NCBI GenBank assembly: GCA_017411585.1
Contig: JAFQPV010000063.1
Location: forward strand, 1-5,810
Length of the DNA: 5,810 bases
Source: Clostridia bacterium
GTDB lineage: Bacteria; Bacillota; Clostridia; UBA1381; UMGS1253
Direction: 5' to 3'
Shown: positions 1 through 5,616 of the stretch, one piece after another
Layout: every line of letters begins with the position of its first letter
How positions within the stretch are numbered: the first letter of the stretch is position 1
Made by a program: the position numbers and the translations under genes
Notes under the pieces: model-generated
Seen by the model: the letters and a program-made list of their open reading frames with translations, nothing else
Told to the model about the DNA's origin: nothing
Databases searched by the model: none

Positions 1-60
1 CTCCTTTGCTTTGATTGTAAAACCAGATTTATTATAACGAAAGACGGTTGTGAGTGTCAA
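1..60 (-). promoter_or_regulatory. Consensus promoter and ribosome binding site for a leftward gene beyond the window edge
   Basis: Read on the minus strand, a perfect TTGACA -35 (plus 55-60) and a perfect TATAAT -10 (plus 31-36) are separated by 18 bp. Transcription would start near position 23-24. AAAGGAG (plus 1-7) sits at the window edge as a ribosome binding site, so a protein-coding gene should begin a few bases to the left of position 1. The leader would be about 30 nt. Both hexamers match consensus, so the promoter is expected to be strong and not activator-dependent. It lies downstream of the AraC gene on the same strand, giving the left-hand gene its own start even if regulator transcription reads through. 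Confidence 0.75.
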
Positions 61-102
61 CCGCTTTGCGTGCGAAATTTTTTCGTAGGCTTGCCTGCGC
101 CC

Positions 103-966
103 TTATTTCACCTTTGCTTTTTGCTTGAATTCCGAGGGCGTTATTTTCGTATGCTTTTTATACAACCTGAAAAAGTTGGAGTAGTTCTGAAAGCCTGCCC
201 TGTAGCAGCTTTCTTCGATAGAGCCGCCTTTTGAAACCAGCTCGTTGAACAGATTTATCCTTTTGAGAATAACGTAGTTCCATAAAGATATCCCGACGTG
301 CTCCTTGAAAAGGTGCGTAAGGTAGGAGCTGCACAGGTTAAACGCCTTTGCAACGCTTTCGACGCTTGTGTTTTCGGAAAAATGGCGGTTTAAATAGTCA
401 AGCACCGCGTTGATCACGTCGTTGGACGACGCCGCGGCAACGCTGTAGGCGGCAGAGGCGCCGAGCTTATCCAGCACGGAAAAAAACTCAATCACCTTGC
501 AGATGCTCAGCAGTTTGTTTTCGGGGGACGGCGCTTGTACGAGGTGGTGAATTTCTGTAAATTTATTATGCAGGCCGTGCATTACGACGTCTTCTTTCTT
601 TATTTTGTGACACAGTTTTTTTTCGCGATTGAAAAACGGCGCAAAAAAGGACGAACAATCCGCCGGGAAATTCTGGAGTATGGCCTTTGTGATGTGCAGC
701 GTGAGGCGTTCGTGGTATATGCTTTTGTCGACGCTGCAGCAAAACATTTCCGAGGGGTTGAGCAGAATAAAATCGCCTTCCTCAATGTCGAAATAGTTGC
801 CGTCAATTCTGATGTTGCCGCTGCCCTTGATGAAATAATAAATCAGAAATTTATCGACGTCGTGCAGGTGCCTGGATGTGGAATTTTCTGCGGAAACGCC
901 GAAGGTATGATTGAGCTGAAAGCCGCAATCTAAATTAAATTCTTCTCTGTGAAACGTATTGTCCAA
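103..966 (-). CDS. AraC-family transcriptional regulator with cupin-like sensor domain
   Basis: This 287-residue protein is the probable switch of the divergent hydrolase operon. The N-terminal half (roughly residues 20-110) reads as an AraC-type cupin ligand-binding domain, with alternating hydrophobic strands such as FLIYYFIKGSG and the GDFILLNP segment. The C-terminal 105 residues form a typical AraC/XylS DNA-binding domain: a first helix-turn-helix near residues 201-222 (SVESVAKAFNL, then SSYLTHLFKEHVG) and a second near 249-271 (SIEESCYRAGFQNYSNFFR), ending in the family signature around P277 (TPSEF). Length is normal for the family. The start is TTG at 966-964, chosen because GGAGG (plus 975-979) lies 8 nt upstream; the ATG five bases further upstream is in another frame and stops after 13 codons. 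The ligand is unknown. Family members often activate the adjacent divergent operon, and that role here is inference. Confidence 0.93.
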   Translation of the reverse strand: MDNTFHREEFNLDCGFQLNHTFGVSAENSTSRHLHDVDKFLIYYFIKGSGNIRIDGNYFDIEEGDFILLNPSEMFCCSVDKSIYHERLTLHITKAILQNFPADCSSFFAPFFNREKKLCHKIKKEDVVMHGLHNKFTEIHHLVQAPSPENKLLSICKVIEFFSVLDKLGASAAYSVAAASSNDVINAVLDYLNRHFSENTSVESVAKAFNLCSSYLTHLFKEHVGISLWNYVILKRINLFNELVSKGGSIEESCYRAGFQNYSNFFRLYKKHTKITPSEFKQKAKVK

Positions 967-974
967 AGCATTCG

Positions 975-983
975 CCTCCCTCT
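975..983 (-). promoter_or_regulatory. Ribosome binding site that fixes the TTG start of the AraC regulator
   Basis: The minus-strand sequence AGAGGGAGG ends 8 nt before the TTG codon at 966-964. It lies only 3 nt before an out-of-frame ATG at 971-969, which is too close for efficient initiation. The spacing therefore supports the TTG start. Confidence 0.7.
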
Positions 984-991
984 ATAGCAGA

Positions 992-1020
992 ATTGTACAT
1001 AAAAATAGCCAAATAGTCAA
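992..1020 (-). promoter_or_regulatory. Promoter of the AraC-family regulator
   Basis: On the minus strand, TTGACT (plus 1015-1020) and TACAAT (plus 992-997) are separated by exactly 17 bp, each one base from the sigma-A consensus. The predicted transcription start near 985 gives a leader of about 19 nt containing the ribosome binding site. Copies of the AATAG repeat fall inside the spacer and the -35 element, so a protein bound there would be expected to interfere with this promoter. Autoregulation is inference. Confidence 0.75.
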
Positions 1021-1049
1021 TAGTATATTGAATTATGCTATTATATAAT
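1021..1049 (+). promoter_or_regulatory. Candidate promoter of the hydrolase operon with weak -35
   Basis: A perfect TATAAT lies at 1044-1049, about 30 bases before the ATG at 1081. An overlapping alternative is TATTAT at 1039-1044 preceded by TGC, an extended -10. At 17 bp upstream of TATAAT the hexamer is TAGTAT (1021-1026), a poor -35, and neighbouring spacings are no better. A good -10 with a weak -35 is the usual form of an activator-dependent promoter, fitting the divergent AraC gene. The start site has not been mapped, and the AT-rich sequence makes chance -10 matches easy. Confidence 0.5.
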
Positions 1050-1055
1050 AGCATA
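1034..1055. repeat. Perfect 22-bp palindrome in the divergent intergenic region, candidate operator
   Basis: The arm TATGCTATTAT (1034-1044) is followed directly by its exact reverse complement (1045-1055), centred between 1044 and 1045 with no spacer. It covers the rightward TATAAT. Flanking TATTG (1026-1030) and CAATA (1058-1062) extend the dyad with a one-base offset. The position and symmetry fit a binding site for a dimeric regulator that would occlude the rightward promoter. A transcription terminator is unlikely: the pairs are mostly A-T, there is no loop, and no U tract follows. Confidence 0.65.
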
Positions 1056-1080
1056 TACAATAGTAAACAGAGGTGATATT

Positions 1081-2271
1081 ATGTTTGGAATTCAAAACGA
1101 AAATATTGTAAAAATCAGACGCGAGATCCACGAGTATCCGGAGCTGGATTTTGAGATGGAAAAAACGTTAGCCGTTGTCAAAAGAGAGCTCGATAAAATC
1201 GGTCTTGCTTATACGGAAGAATACGGGCAGGGCAGTCTCGTTGCGTACATTAACCCGGAAAAGGACAACTTTACCATCGCGCTCAGAGCGGATATGGATG
1301 CGCTTCGCATTCACGAGCTGACGGACGTACCGTTCCGCTCCAAAGTTGACGGCAAAATGCACGCCTGCGGTCACGATGCACACACGGCAATTTTAATCGA
1401 AACTGCGCGCGTACTTAAATCGATGGAAAACGACATCAACTGCCGCGTAAAGCTGTTATTCCAGCCGAGCGAAGAGGGCATGAAGAGCGGCGCGATGATG
1501 ATGGTCGAAAACGGCGTGTTAGACGACGTGGATATTATTGCAGGCTTACATATTTCCAATAATATGGATTCGGGCTTGCTCGGTGTTTGTCCGGGCGAAA
1601 GATCGGCATCGAGCCGACATTTCACAATTGAAATTGAAGGCAAGCAGGCGCACGCGGCGGCACCGCATAAGGGCATTGACGCGCTTGCGATTGCCGTGCG
1701 TTTGTATGAGGCGATTCAGTTGATTGTGACAAGAGAGGTCAGCCCGTTGGAGAGATATCTTTGCCAGGTGGGCAAGCTGGAAGCCGGCACTTCGCAAAAC
1801 GTTGTGGCGGGCAGTGCAAAAATGGTGGGTACGATTCGCGCGTACAAGGTGGAAATCAGCAACTATATCTGGGGCAGAATTGAGCAGATTGCGCAGTCGC
1901 TCGCCGCAGAAACCGGCGCGAAAATCACAACGCACGGTCCGCTCAAATCGCTTTGCGTATATAACAATCCGTATTTAAGTGAAGTTTTAAAGGCGTCGAT
2001 GGCAAAGGTGATTGGCGCAGAGAACGTCAAGGATGTAAAACCGACGATGGGCTCCGAAGACTTCTCGCGCTTCAGCGAAAAGGTGCCGGCGGTATTTTTC
2101 ACCATCGGTACGAGAGACGAGGCGACGGGATGCACAACACCGGCGCACAATGAACGCTTTAAAATGGACGATGCTAAGCTGGAAAACGGCGCGGCGACCT
2201 TTGTGCAGTTCGTGTTGGATAATCAAAACGGTGTAGATATGCAGAAGGTTAAGGATTCGGAGGACAGATAA
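1081..2271 (+). CDS. M20D-type metal-dependent amidohydrolase / peptidase
   Basis: This 396-residue protein is a complete member of the M20 clan, subfamily D, which includes N-acyl-amino-acid deacylases, hippurate hydrolase-like and indole-acetyl-amino-acid hydrolase-like enzymes. Visible landmarks are RADMDAL (69-75), HACGHDAH (94-101, ligands C96 and H98), FQPSEEG (127-133, E131/E132 as general base and metal ligand), GLH (H157), the start of the dimerisation lid near AHAAAPHKG (190-198), MGSEDF (323-328) and PAHNERF (354-360, H356). All expected active-site residues are present, so it should be active. There is no signal peptide, so it is cytoplasmic. The start follows GAGGTGAT (1070-1077) at good spacing. 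It is the first gene of the operon and the one closest to the controlled promoter. The amide substrate cannot be told from the sequence; an N-acylated amino acid is the family-level guess. Confidence 0.93.
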   Translation: MFGIQNENIVKIRREIHEYPELDFEMEKTLAVVKRELDKIGLAYTEEYGQGSLVAYINPEKDNFTIALRADMDALRIHELTDVPFRSKVDGKMHACGHDAHTAILIETARVLKSMENDINCRVKLLFQPSEEGMKSGAMMMVENGVLDDVDIIAGLHISNNMDSGLLGVCPGERSASSRHFTIEIEGKQAHAAAPHKGIDALAIAVRLYEAIQLIVTREVSPLERYLCQVGKLEAGTSQNVVAGSAKMVGTIRAYKVEISNYIWGRIEQIAQSLAAETGAKITTHGPLKSLCVYNNPYLSEVLKASMAKVIGAENVKDVKPTMGSEDFSRFSEKVPAVFFTIGTRDEATGCTTPAHNERFKMDDAKLENGAATFVQFVLDNQNGVDMQKVKDSEDR

Positions 2272-2274
2272 ATG
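2259..2274 (+). promoter_or_regulatory. Ribosome binding site inside the M20D gene with TAAATG stop-start junction
   Basis: GGAGG (2259-2263) lies within the last codons of the M20D gene, 8 nt before the ATG at 2272. The TAA stop (2269-2271) and the ATG are immediately adjacent, so termination and re-initiation are likely coupled. A second in-frame ATG at 2278 would be 14 nt from the same site and is less favoured. Confidence 0.7.
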
Positions 2275-3081
2275 CGCATGAACAGAAATTCACTCGATAC
2301 GCTCTGCGGTGCGCTTTCTTACGCACTTGGCATTGAAGCGCCGAAGGAAAGTGCGCCGAAAAACGCTGACCTTGCGGAGTATATTGATAAAATTTTCGAA
2401 GGCGAAAAAGCGGATAGAATTTTTATGTACAATCCGGACGCCATCGGGCAATGGGTTTATGAAAAGTACAACGATTTATGTACTGCGGCGGATATGGTTA
2501 CAGAGTTTCAGCTGCCGCTTGAAAGTGTGATGCCATCGGTGACGCCTGTCAATTTCGGTACGATGTACACGGGTGCACAGCCGGCGGTGCATGGTATACA
2601 GAAATATGAAAAGCCGGTGATTGCCATTGATACGATTTTTGATGCCTTAATCAGAGCGGGGAAGAAGCCGGTGATTGTAGCGTATGGCAATTGCAGTCTT
2701 TCTAACATTTTCTTGGAAAGGGAAATGGATTATTATATCTGCAAAACCGTTGACGAGGTAAATGCGAAAGCGGCAGAGCTGATTTTAAAAGACGAGCATG
2801 ATTTTTATGTTGTATACAACGGCAACTACGATTCGGTCATGCACAAAACGGGTCCGGAAAGCGTGCAGGCGCTTTCGGAGCTCAAGGCAAACTGCAGAGC
2901 GTTTGGCATGTTCTCGGCAATGATAAAAGAGCATTGGACAAGCCATAATACGCTCGTGGGCTTTGCGATGGACCATGGCTGTCACGAAATTGACGGCGAA
3001 TGCGGTTCGCATGGTTTGGATATGCCGGAAGATATGCATATTATGCATTTGTATCAGGGGTATAAAAAAGAGAAGAATTAA
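2272..3081 (+). CDS. Compact alkaline-phosphatase-superfamily hydrolase (phosphodiesterase/nucleotide pyrophosphatase-like)
   Basis: This 269-residue protein would often be left as hypothetical, but it carries a full set of residues in the order seen in the nucleotide pyrophosphatase/phosphodiesterase branch of the alkaline phosphatase superfamily. They are D56 (NPDAIG), nucleophile T91 in SVTPVNFGTMYTG followed by PAVHGI, D187 and H191 (NYDSVMHKTG), D234-H235 (AMDHG), and H247 (GECGSHG). That is three Asp, three His and the Thr, as expected for a two-metal site. It is much shorter than most relatives and lacks any signal peptide or membrane segment, so it appears to be a minimal cytoplasmic form. 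Its stop-start contact with the M20D gene suggests balanced expression with it. Phosphomonoesterase, phosphodiesterase, phosphomutase or sulfatase-like activity are all possible within the superfamily; the substrate is unknown. Confidence 0.8.
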   Translation: MRMNRNSLDTLCGALSYALGIEAPKESAPKNADLAEYIDKIFEGEKADRIFMYNPDAIGQWVYEKYNDLCTAADMVTEFQLPLESVMPSVTPVNFGTMYTGAQPAVHGIQKYEKPVIAIDTIFDALIRAGKKPVIVAYGNCSLSNIFLEREMDYYICKTVDEVNAKAAELILKDEHDFYVVYNGNYDSVMHKTGPESVQALSELKANCRAFGMFSAMIKEHWTSHNTLVGFAMDHGCHEIDGECGSHGLDMPEDMHIMHLYQGYKKEKN

Positions 3082-3096
3082 ATCGAGGGGAACAAA

Positions 3097-4401
3097 ATGA
3101 AATATCCGAATGTAAAATTTACGGCAGCGGGAGATATGCTGATTCAAAGAATGATTTCCACGGAGTATGAGGGTTTTTCTGAAGTGCGCGATTACATTTC
3201 AAAAGCGGATGTGCGCTTTTTCAACCTGGAAACCACACTGCACCATGGTGAATTTTTCGGCAACCAGTTTTTTGGCGGCAGTTTTCTGCATGCAGATCCT
3301 GCTGTGTTGAATATTGCAAAGGCATACGGCTTTAATATGCTCTCCTTCGCAAACAACCACACGATGGATTTTTCGCACGGCGGACTTTTGGCTACGCTCG
3401 ACTATGTAAATCAAGCCGGCTTTGTGCACGCAGGTGCGGGCAAAAACTTAGAAGAAGCCGCACAGCCGGGGTATTTAGATACGAAAAATGCAAGAGTTGC
3501 GTTGATTTCTGTTGTATCTACACTGGTTAATCCGGCGGCAATGGCAGGTAAGCAATCCCGTCGCTTTATCGGCAGACCGGGCGTAAATCCGCTCCGCGCA
3601 GATGAAAGAATAGAGCTTCCGCCGGAAGAGTTTGAGGTAATTGAGCGTATCGGACGCAATTGCACCATCAACGCAAGAGACAATATCAAAAGAGCGGAAG
3701 GCTATGATACAGCACTGCCGGAAGGCATTGCAGTTTTAAAGGATCTTCAGTTTTTCAAGGGCGACAAAACGTACTATCATATGTCGGTGAACAAAGAAGA
3801 TATGGCAAGAGTGCAAAGGGCTATCTATGAAGCACAGATGCAGGCGGATTATATTATCGTAAGCTTTCATGCACACGAGGTTGGCGGAACTGCGAAAGAA
3901 ACACCGGCAGAATTTCACACCGAGTTTGCACGTGCGTGTATCGACAGCGGTGCGCATGCTGTCATCGGTCATGGTCCGCATTTGATTCGTCCGCTTGAAA
4001 TCTACAAAGGCTATCCGATTTTCTATTCGTTGGGCGATTTTATGATTCACAACGAAAACATAGCCAAAGCACCGGAAGAAATGTATGCAAAATACGGTTT
4101 GAATTCGGATGCAACCATGCGCGAGCTGTTTTGCAAGCGCTCCGCAAATTATACAAGAGGTCTTATGACGGACAGAAGAATGCTTGAATCGTTTATTCCT
4201 TACTTTGAAATGGATGATGGAAAGCTTACAAAGCTCGAACTTCTGCCGATTGAACTGGACTTTGAGCAGCCGCGCTGGAGAAGTGGTAATCCGCACGTGA
4301 AAACGGATGCCGGCATTCTGGAGAGACTGCAGGAGATGTCTGCAGCTTACGGCACGAAGATAACGATTGATGACCGAGGCATCGGTATTGTTGAATTATA
4401 A
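3097..4401 (+). CDS. CapA-family protein, calcineurin-like metallophosphatase fold, without export signal
   Basis: This 434-residue protein belongs to the CapA/PgsA (PGA_cap) family. Motifs in order are TAAGDM (D13), FNLETTL (N43, E45), SFANNHTMD (N86, N87, H88, D91), SFHAHE (H258, H260, E261), VIGHGPH (H292, H295) and IFYSLGDFMI (308-317). The segment between about residues 140 and 250 is an insertion with GRPGVNPLR, seen in the subfamily that also has the HAHE and GHGPH forms of the motifs. Named CapA and PgsA proteins are membrane-anchored and linked to poly-gamma-glutamate export, but this protein begins directly at the first beta strand with no signal peptide or transmembrane segment, and no capB, capC or pgs genes adjoin it. 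A cytoplasmic hydrolase role in the operon is therefore more likely than capsule synthesis; this is inference. GAGGGG (3085-3090) precedes the ATG by 6 nt. Confidence 0.88.
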   Translation: MKYPNVKFTAAGDMLIQRMISTEYEGFSEVRDYISKADVRFFNLETTLHHGEFFGNQFFGGSFLHADPAVLNIAKAYGFNMLSFANNHTMDFSHGGLLATLDYVNQAGFVHAGAGKNLEEAAQPGYLDTKNARVALISVVSTLVNPAAMAGKQSRRFIGRPGVNPLRADERIELPPEEFEVIERIGRNCTINARDNIKRAEGYDTALPEGIAVLKDLQFFKGDKTYYHMSVNKEDMARVQRAIYEAQMQADYIIVSFHAHEVGGTAKETPAEFHTEFARACIDSGAHAVIGHGPHLIRPLEIYKGYPIFYSLGDFMIHNENIAKAPEEMYAKYGLNSDATMRELFCKRSANYTRGLMTDRRMLESFIPYFEMDDGKLTKLELLPIELDFEQPRWRSGNPHVKTDAGILERLQEMSAAYGTKITIDDRGIGIVEL

Positions 4402-4422
4402 TATAGGAAAGGACGATAGACT

Positions 4423-5586
4423 ATGCTTATTAAAAATGGTATGATTCATGACGCGGTAAACAGAGAGGCGTACGTAGCCGATATTCTGATTGCCGACGGG
4501 AAAATTAAAGCGATTGAAAAAAAGATTGCAGCAGCGGAGGGCGAAACCGTCATTGACGCGGCGGGCAAGCAGGTGTATCCGGGTTTTGTTGAGGCGCATT
4601 GCCATATGGGTCTTGCCGGAAAATACGGCTTGGGCGATTCGACATCGGACCACAACGAGAGAAATGAGCCGATTGCGTCGCATCTGCGTGCAATTGACGC
4701 GATTGACCCGTTTGATCTTAACTTTGAACATGCAAGAAAAGGCGGCGTAACTACCGTTTGCGCAGGCCCGGGCAGCAGAAACATCATCGGCGGTACCTTT
4801 GCTGCATTAAAAACAATAGGTATATGCGTTGATGAGATGGCAATTAAACCGGAAGTGGCTATGAAATGCGCATTCGGCGAAAATATCACCAAGGCGTACG
4901 GCGATAAAAAGCTTTCCTCCAGAATGACGCTTGCCGCAATTTTCCGCGAGACGTTGACCAAAGCGGAAAGATACAGAATGGCTGTGGATGCCGCAAACGG
5001 CGACGTTTCCAAATATCCGACTTACGATGCAAAGCTGCACGCACTTTTGCCGGTTATGCGCGGTGAGATGCCGCTTAAGGCGCACGCGCATCAGGCAAAC
5101 GATATTTTAACCGCCATTCGTATTGCAAAGGAGTTCGGCGTAAAGATGACGTTGGAGCACGTTACGGAAGGGCATTTGATTGTAGAGCAGCTGAAGGCTT
5201 TTGATTGCCCGATGGCCATCGGTCCGTCTTTTGCAAACGCATCGAAGCTTGAACTCAGAAACAAAAGCTGGGAAACGGCGGCGGTGTTGTCTAAGGCCGG
5301 CTGCCACGTTTCTATTACGACAGACAGCCCGGTTGTAGGGCAGGCAAATCTGCCGCTTTGCGCAGGTTTTGCGGTCAAGGCAGGCATGGAACCGTTTGAA
5401 GCGTTAAAAGCAATTACGATTTATCCGGCAGAGCATATCGGCGTAGCGGACAGAGTCGGCTCCATTGCGGTTGGCAAGGATGCGGATATCGTTATCTGCG
5501 ACGGCAATCCGTTTGAAATTGCTACGAGAGTGGAATATGTTTTGATTGACGGCAACGTCGTGGCAGACCATCCGGAATTCAAATAA
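4423..5586 (+). CDS. Amidohydrolase-superfamily metal-dependent hydrolase (imidazolonepropionase-like)
   Basis: This 387-residue protein shows the full amidohydrolase layout. A small beta-sandwich (about 1-50, with ADGKIKAIE and VIDAAGKQVYPGF) leads to the HxH metal motif EAHCHMG (H59, H61). The TIM barrel follows, with KAHAHQANDI (H221/H223), LEHVTEGH (H246, H251) and TTDSPVV (D301). The C-terminal sandwich returns with GSIAVGKDADIVICDGNPFE and LIDGNVV. Length and order match the COG1228-type enzymes, which include imidazolonepropionase and several cyclic-amide, cyclic-imide and Xaa-Pro dipeptide hydrolases. A fixed SDHNERNEPI segment after the HxH motif may help define the subfamily. It is cytoplasmic and sits between CapA and a peptidase, so a ring-opening or amide-cleaving step is plausible, but the substrate is not determined. 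AGGAAAGGA (4405-4413) precedes the ATG by 9 nt. Confidence 0.88.
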   Translation: MLIKNGMIHDAVNREAYVADILIADGKIKAIEKKIAAAEGETVIDAAGKQVYPGFVEAHCHMGLAGKYGLGDSTSDHNERNEPIASHLRAIDAIDPFDLNFEHARKGGVTTVCAGPGSRNIIGGTFAALKTIGICVDEMAIKPEVAMKCAFGENITKAYGDKKLSSRMTLAAIFRETLTKAERYRMAVDAANGDVSKYPTYDAKLHALLPVMRGEMPLKAHAHQANDILTAIRIAKEFGVKMTLEHVTEGHLIVEQLKAFDCPMAIGPSFANASKLELRNKSWETAAVLSKAGCHVSITTDSPVVGQANLPLCAGFAVKAGMEPFEALKAITIYPAEHIGVADRVGSIAVGKDADIVICDGNPFEIATRVEYVLIDGNVVADHPEFK

Positions 5587-5616
5587 GCATACGGGGGAGA
5601 AAGGAACGGGATTTTT

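Larger units (their letters stand above)
1004..1064. repeat. Cluster of AATAG(C/T) repeats between the divergent genes
   Basis: AATAGC or AATAGT occurs on the plus strand at 1004, 1012, 1019, 1047 and 1059, and inverted (GCTATT) at 1037-1042. The longer CAATAGTA is present twice, at 1018-1025 and 1058-1065, exactly 40 bp apart. The first three copies overlap the regulator promoter; the central pair forms the arms of the palindrome; the last lies near the expected operon start site. They are plausible recognition elements for the adjacent AraC protein, but the region is AT-rich and the spacing is not uniformly helical. Confidence 0.4.

Noticed and set aside
84..99. Hairpin-like sequence just after the regulator stop codon, considered as a terminator
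   Set aside because: In the regulator transcript the stem has an internal mismatch and a two-base loop, and it is followed by an A run instead of a U run; the T run is on the wrong side.
535..933. A 132-codon open frame on the plus strand antisense to the AraC gene
   Set aside because: It opens with TTG, shows no family features, and lies wholly inside a well-supported gene on the other strand, so it is a shadow frame.
2611..2677. Direct repeat of AAGCCGGTGATTG at 2611-2623 and 2665-2677
   Set aside because: Both copies are in frame and encode KPVI within beta-strand segments of the AlkP-like protein; shared codon use explains the match.
3736..4296. A 186-codon minus-strand open frame within the CapA gene, and a 188-codon one at 4446-5012
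   Set aside because: Both are antisense to strongly supported genes, have unusual amino-acid composition and no recognisable motifs.
3097..4401. Poly-gamma-glutamate capsule locus
   Set aside because: Only a CapA-family homologue is present, without anchor and without the ligase and export partners, and the neighbours are catabolic hydrolases.
4423..5586. Assignment of the amidohydrolase as imidazolonepropionase (hutI)
   Set aside because: Only superfamily motifs support it; no other histidine-utilisation gene is present and the segment after HxH does not resemble what I know of HutI.
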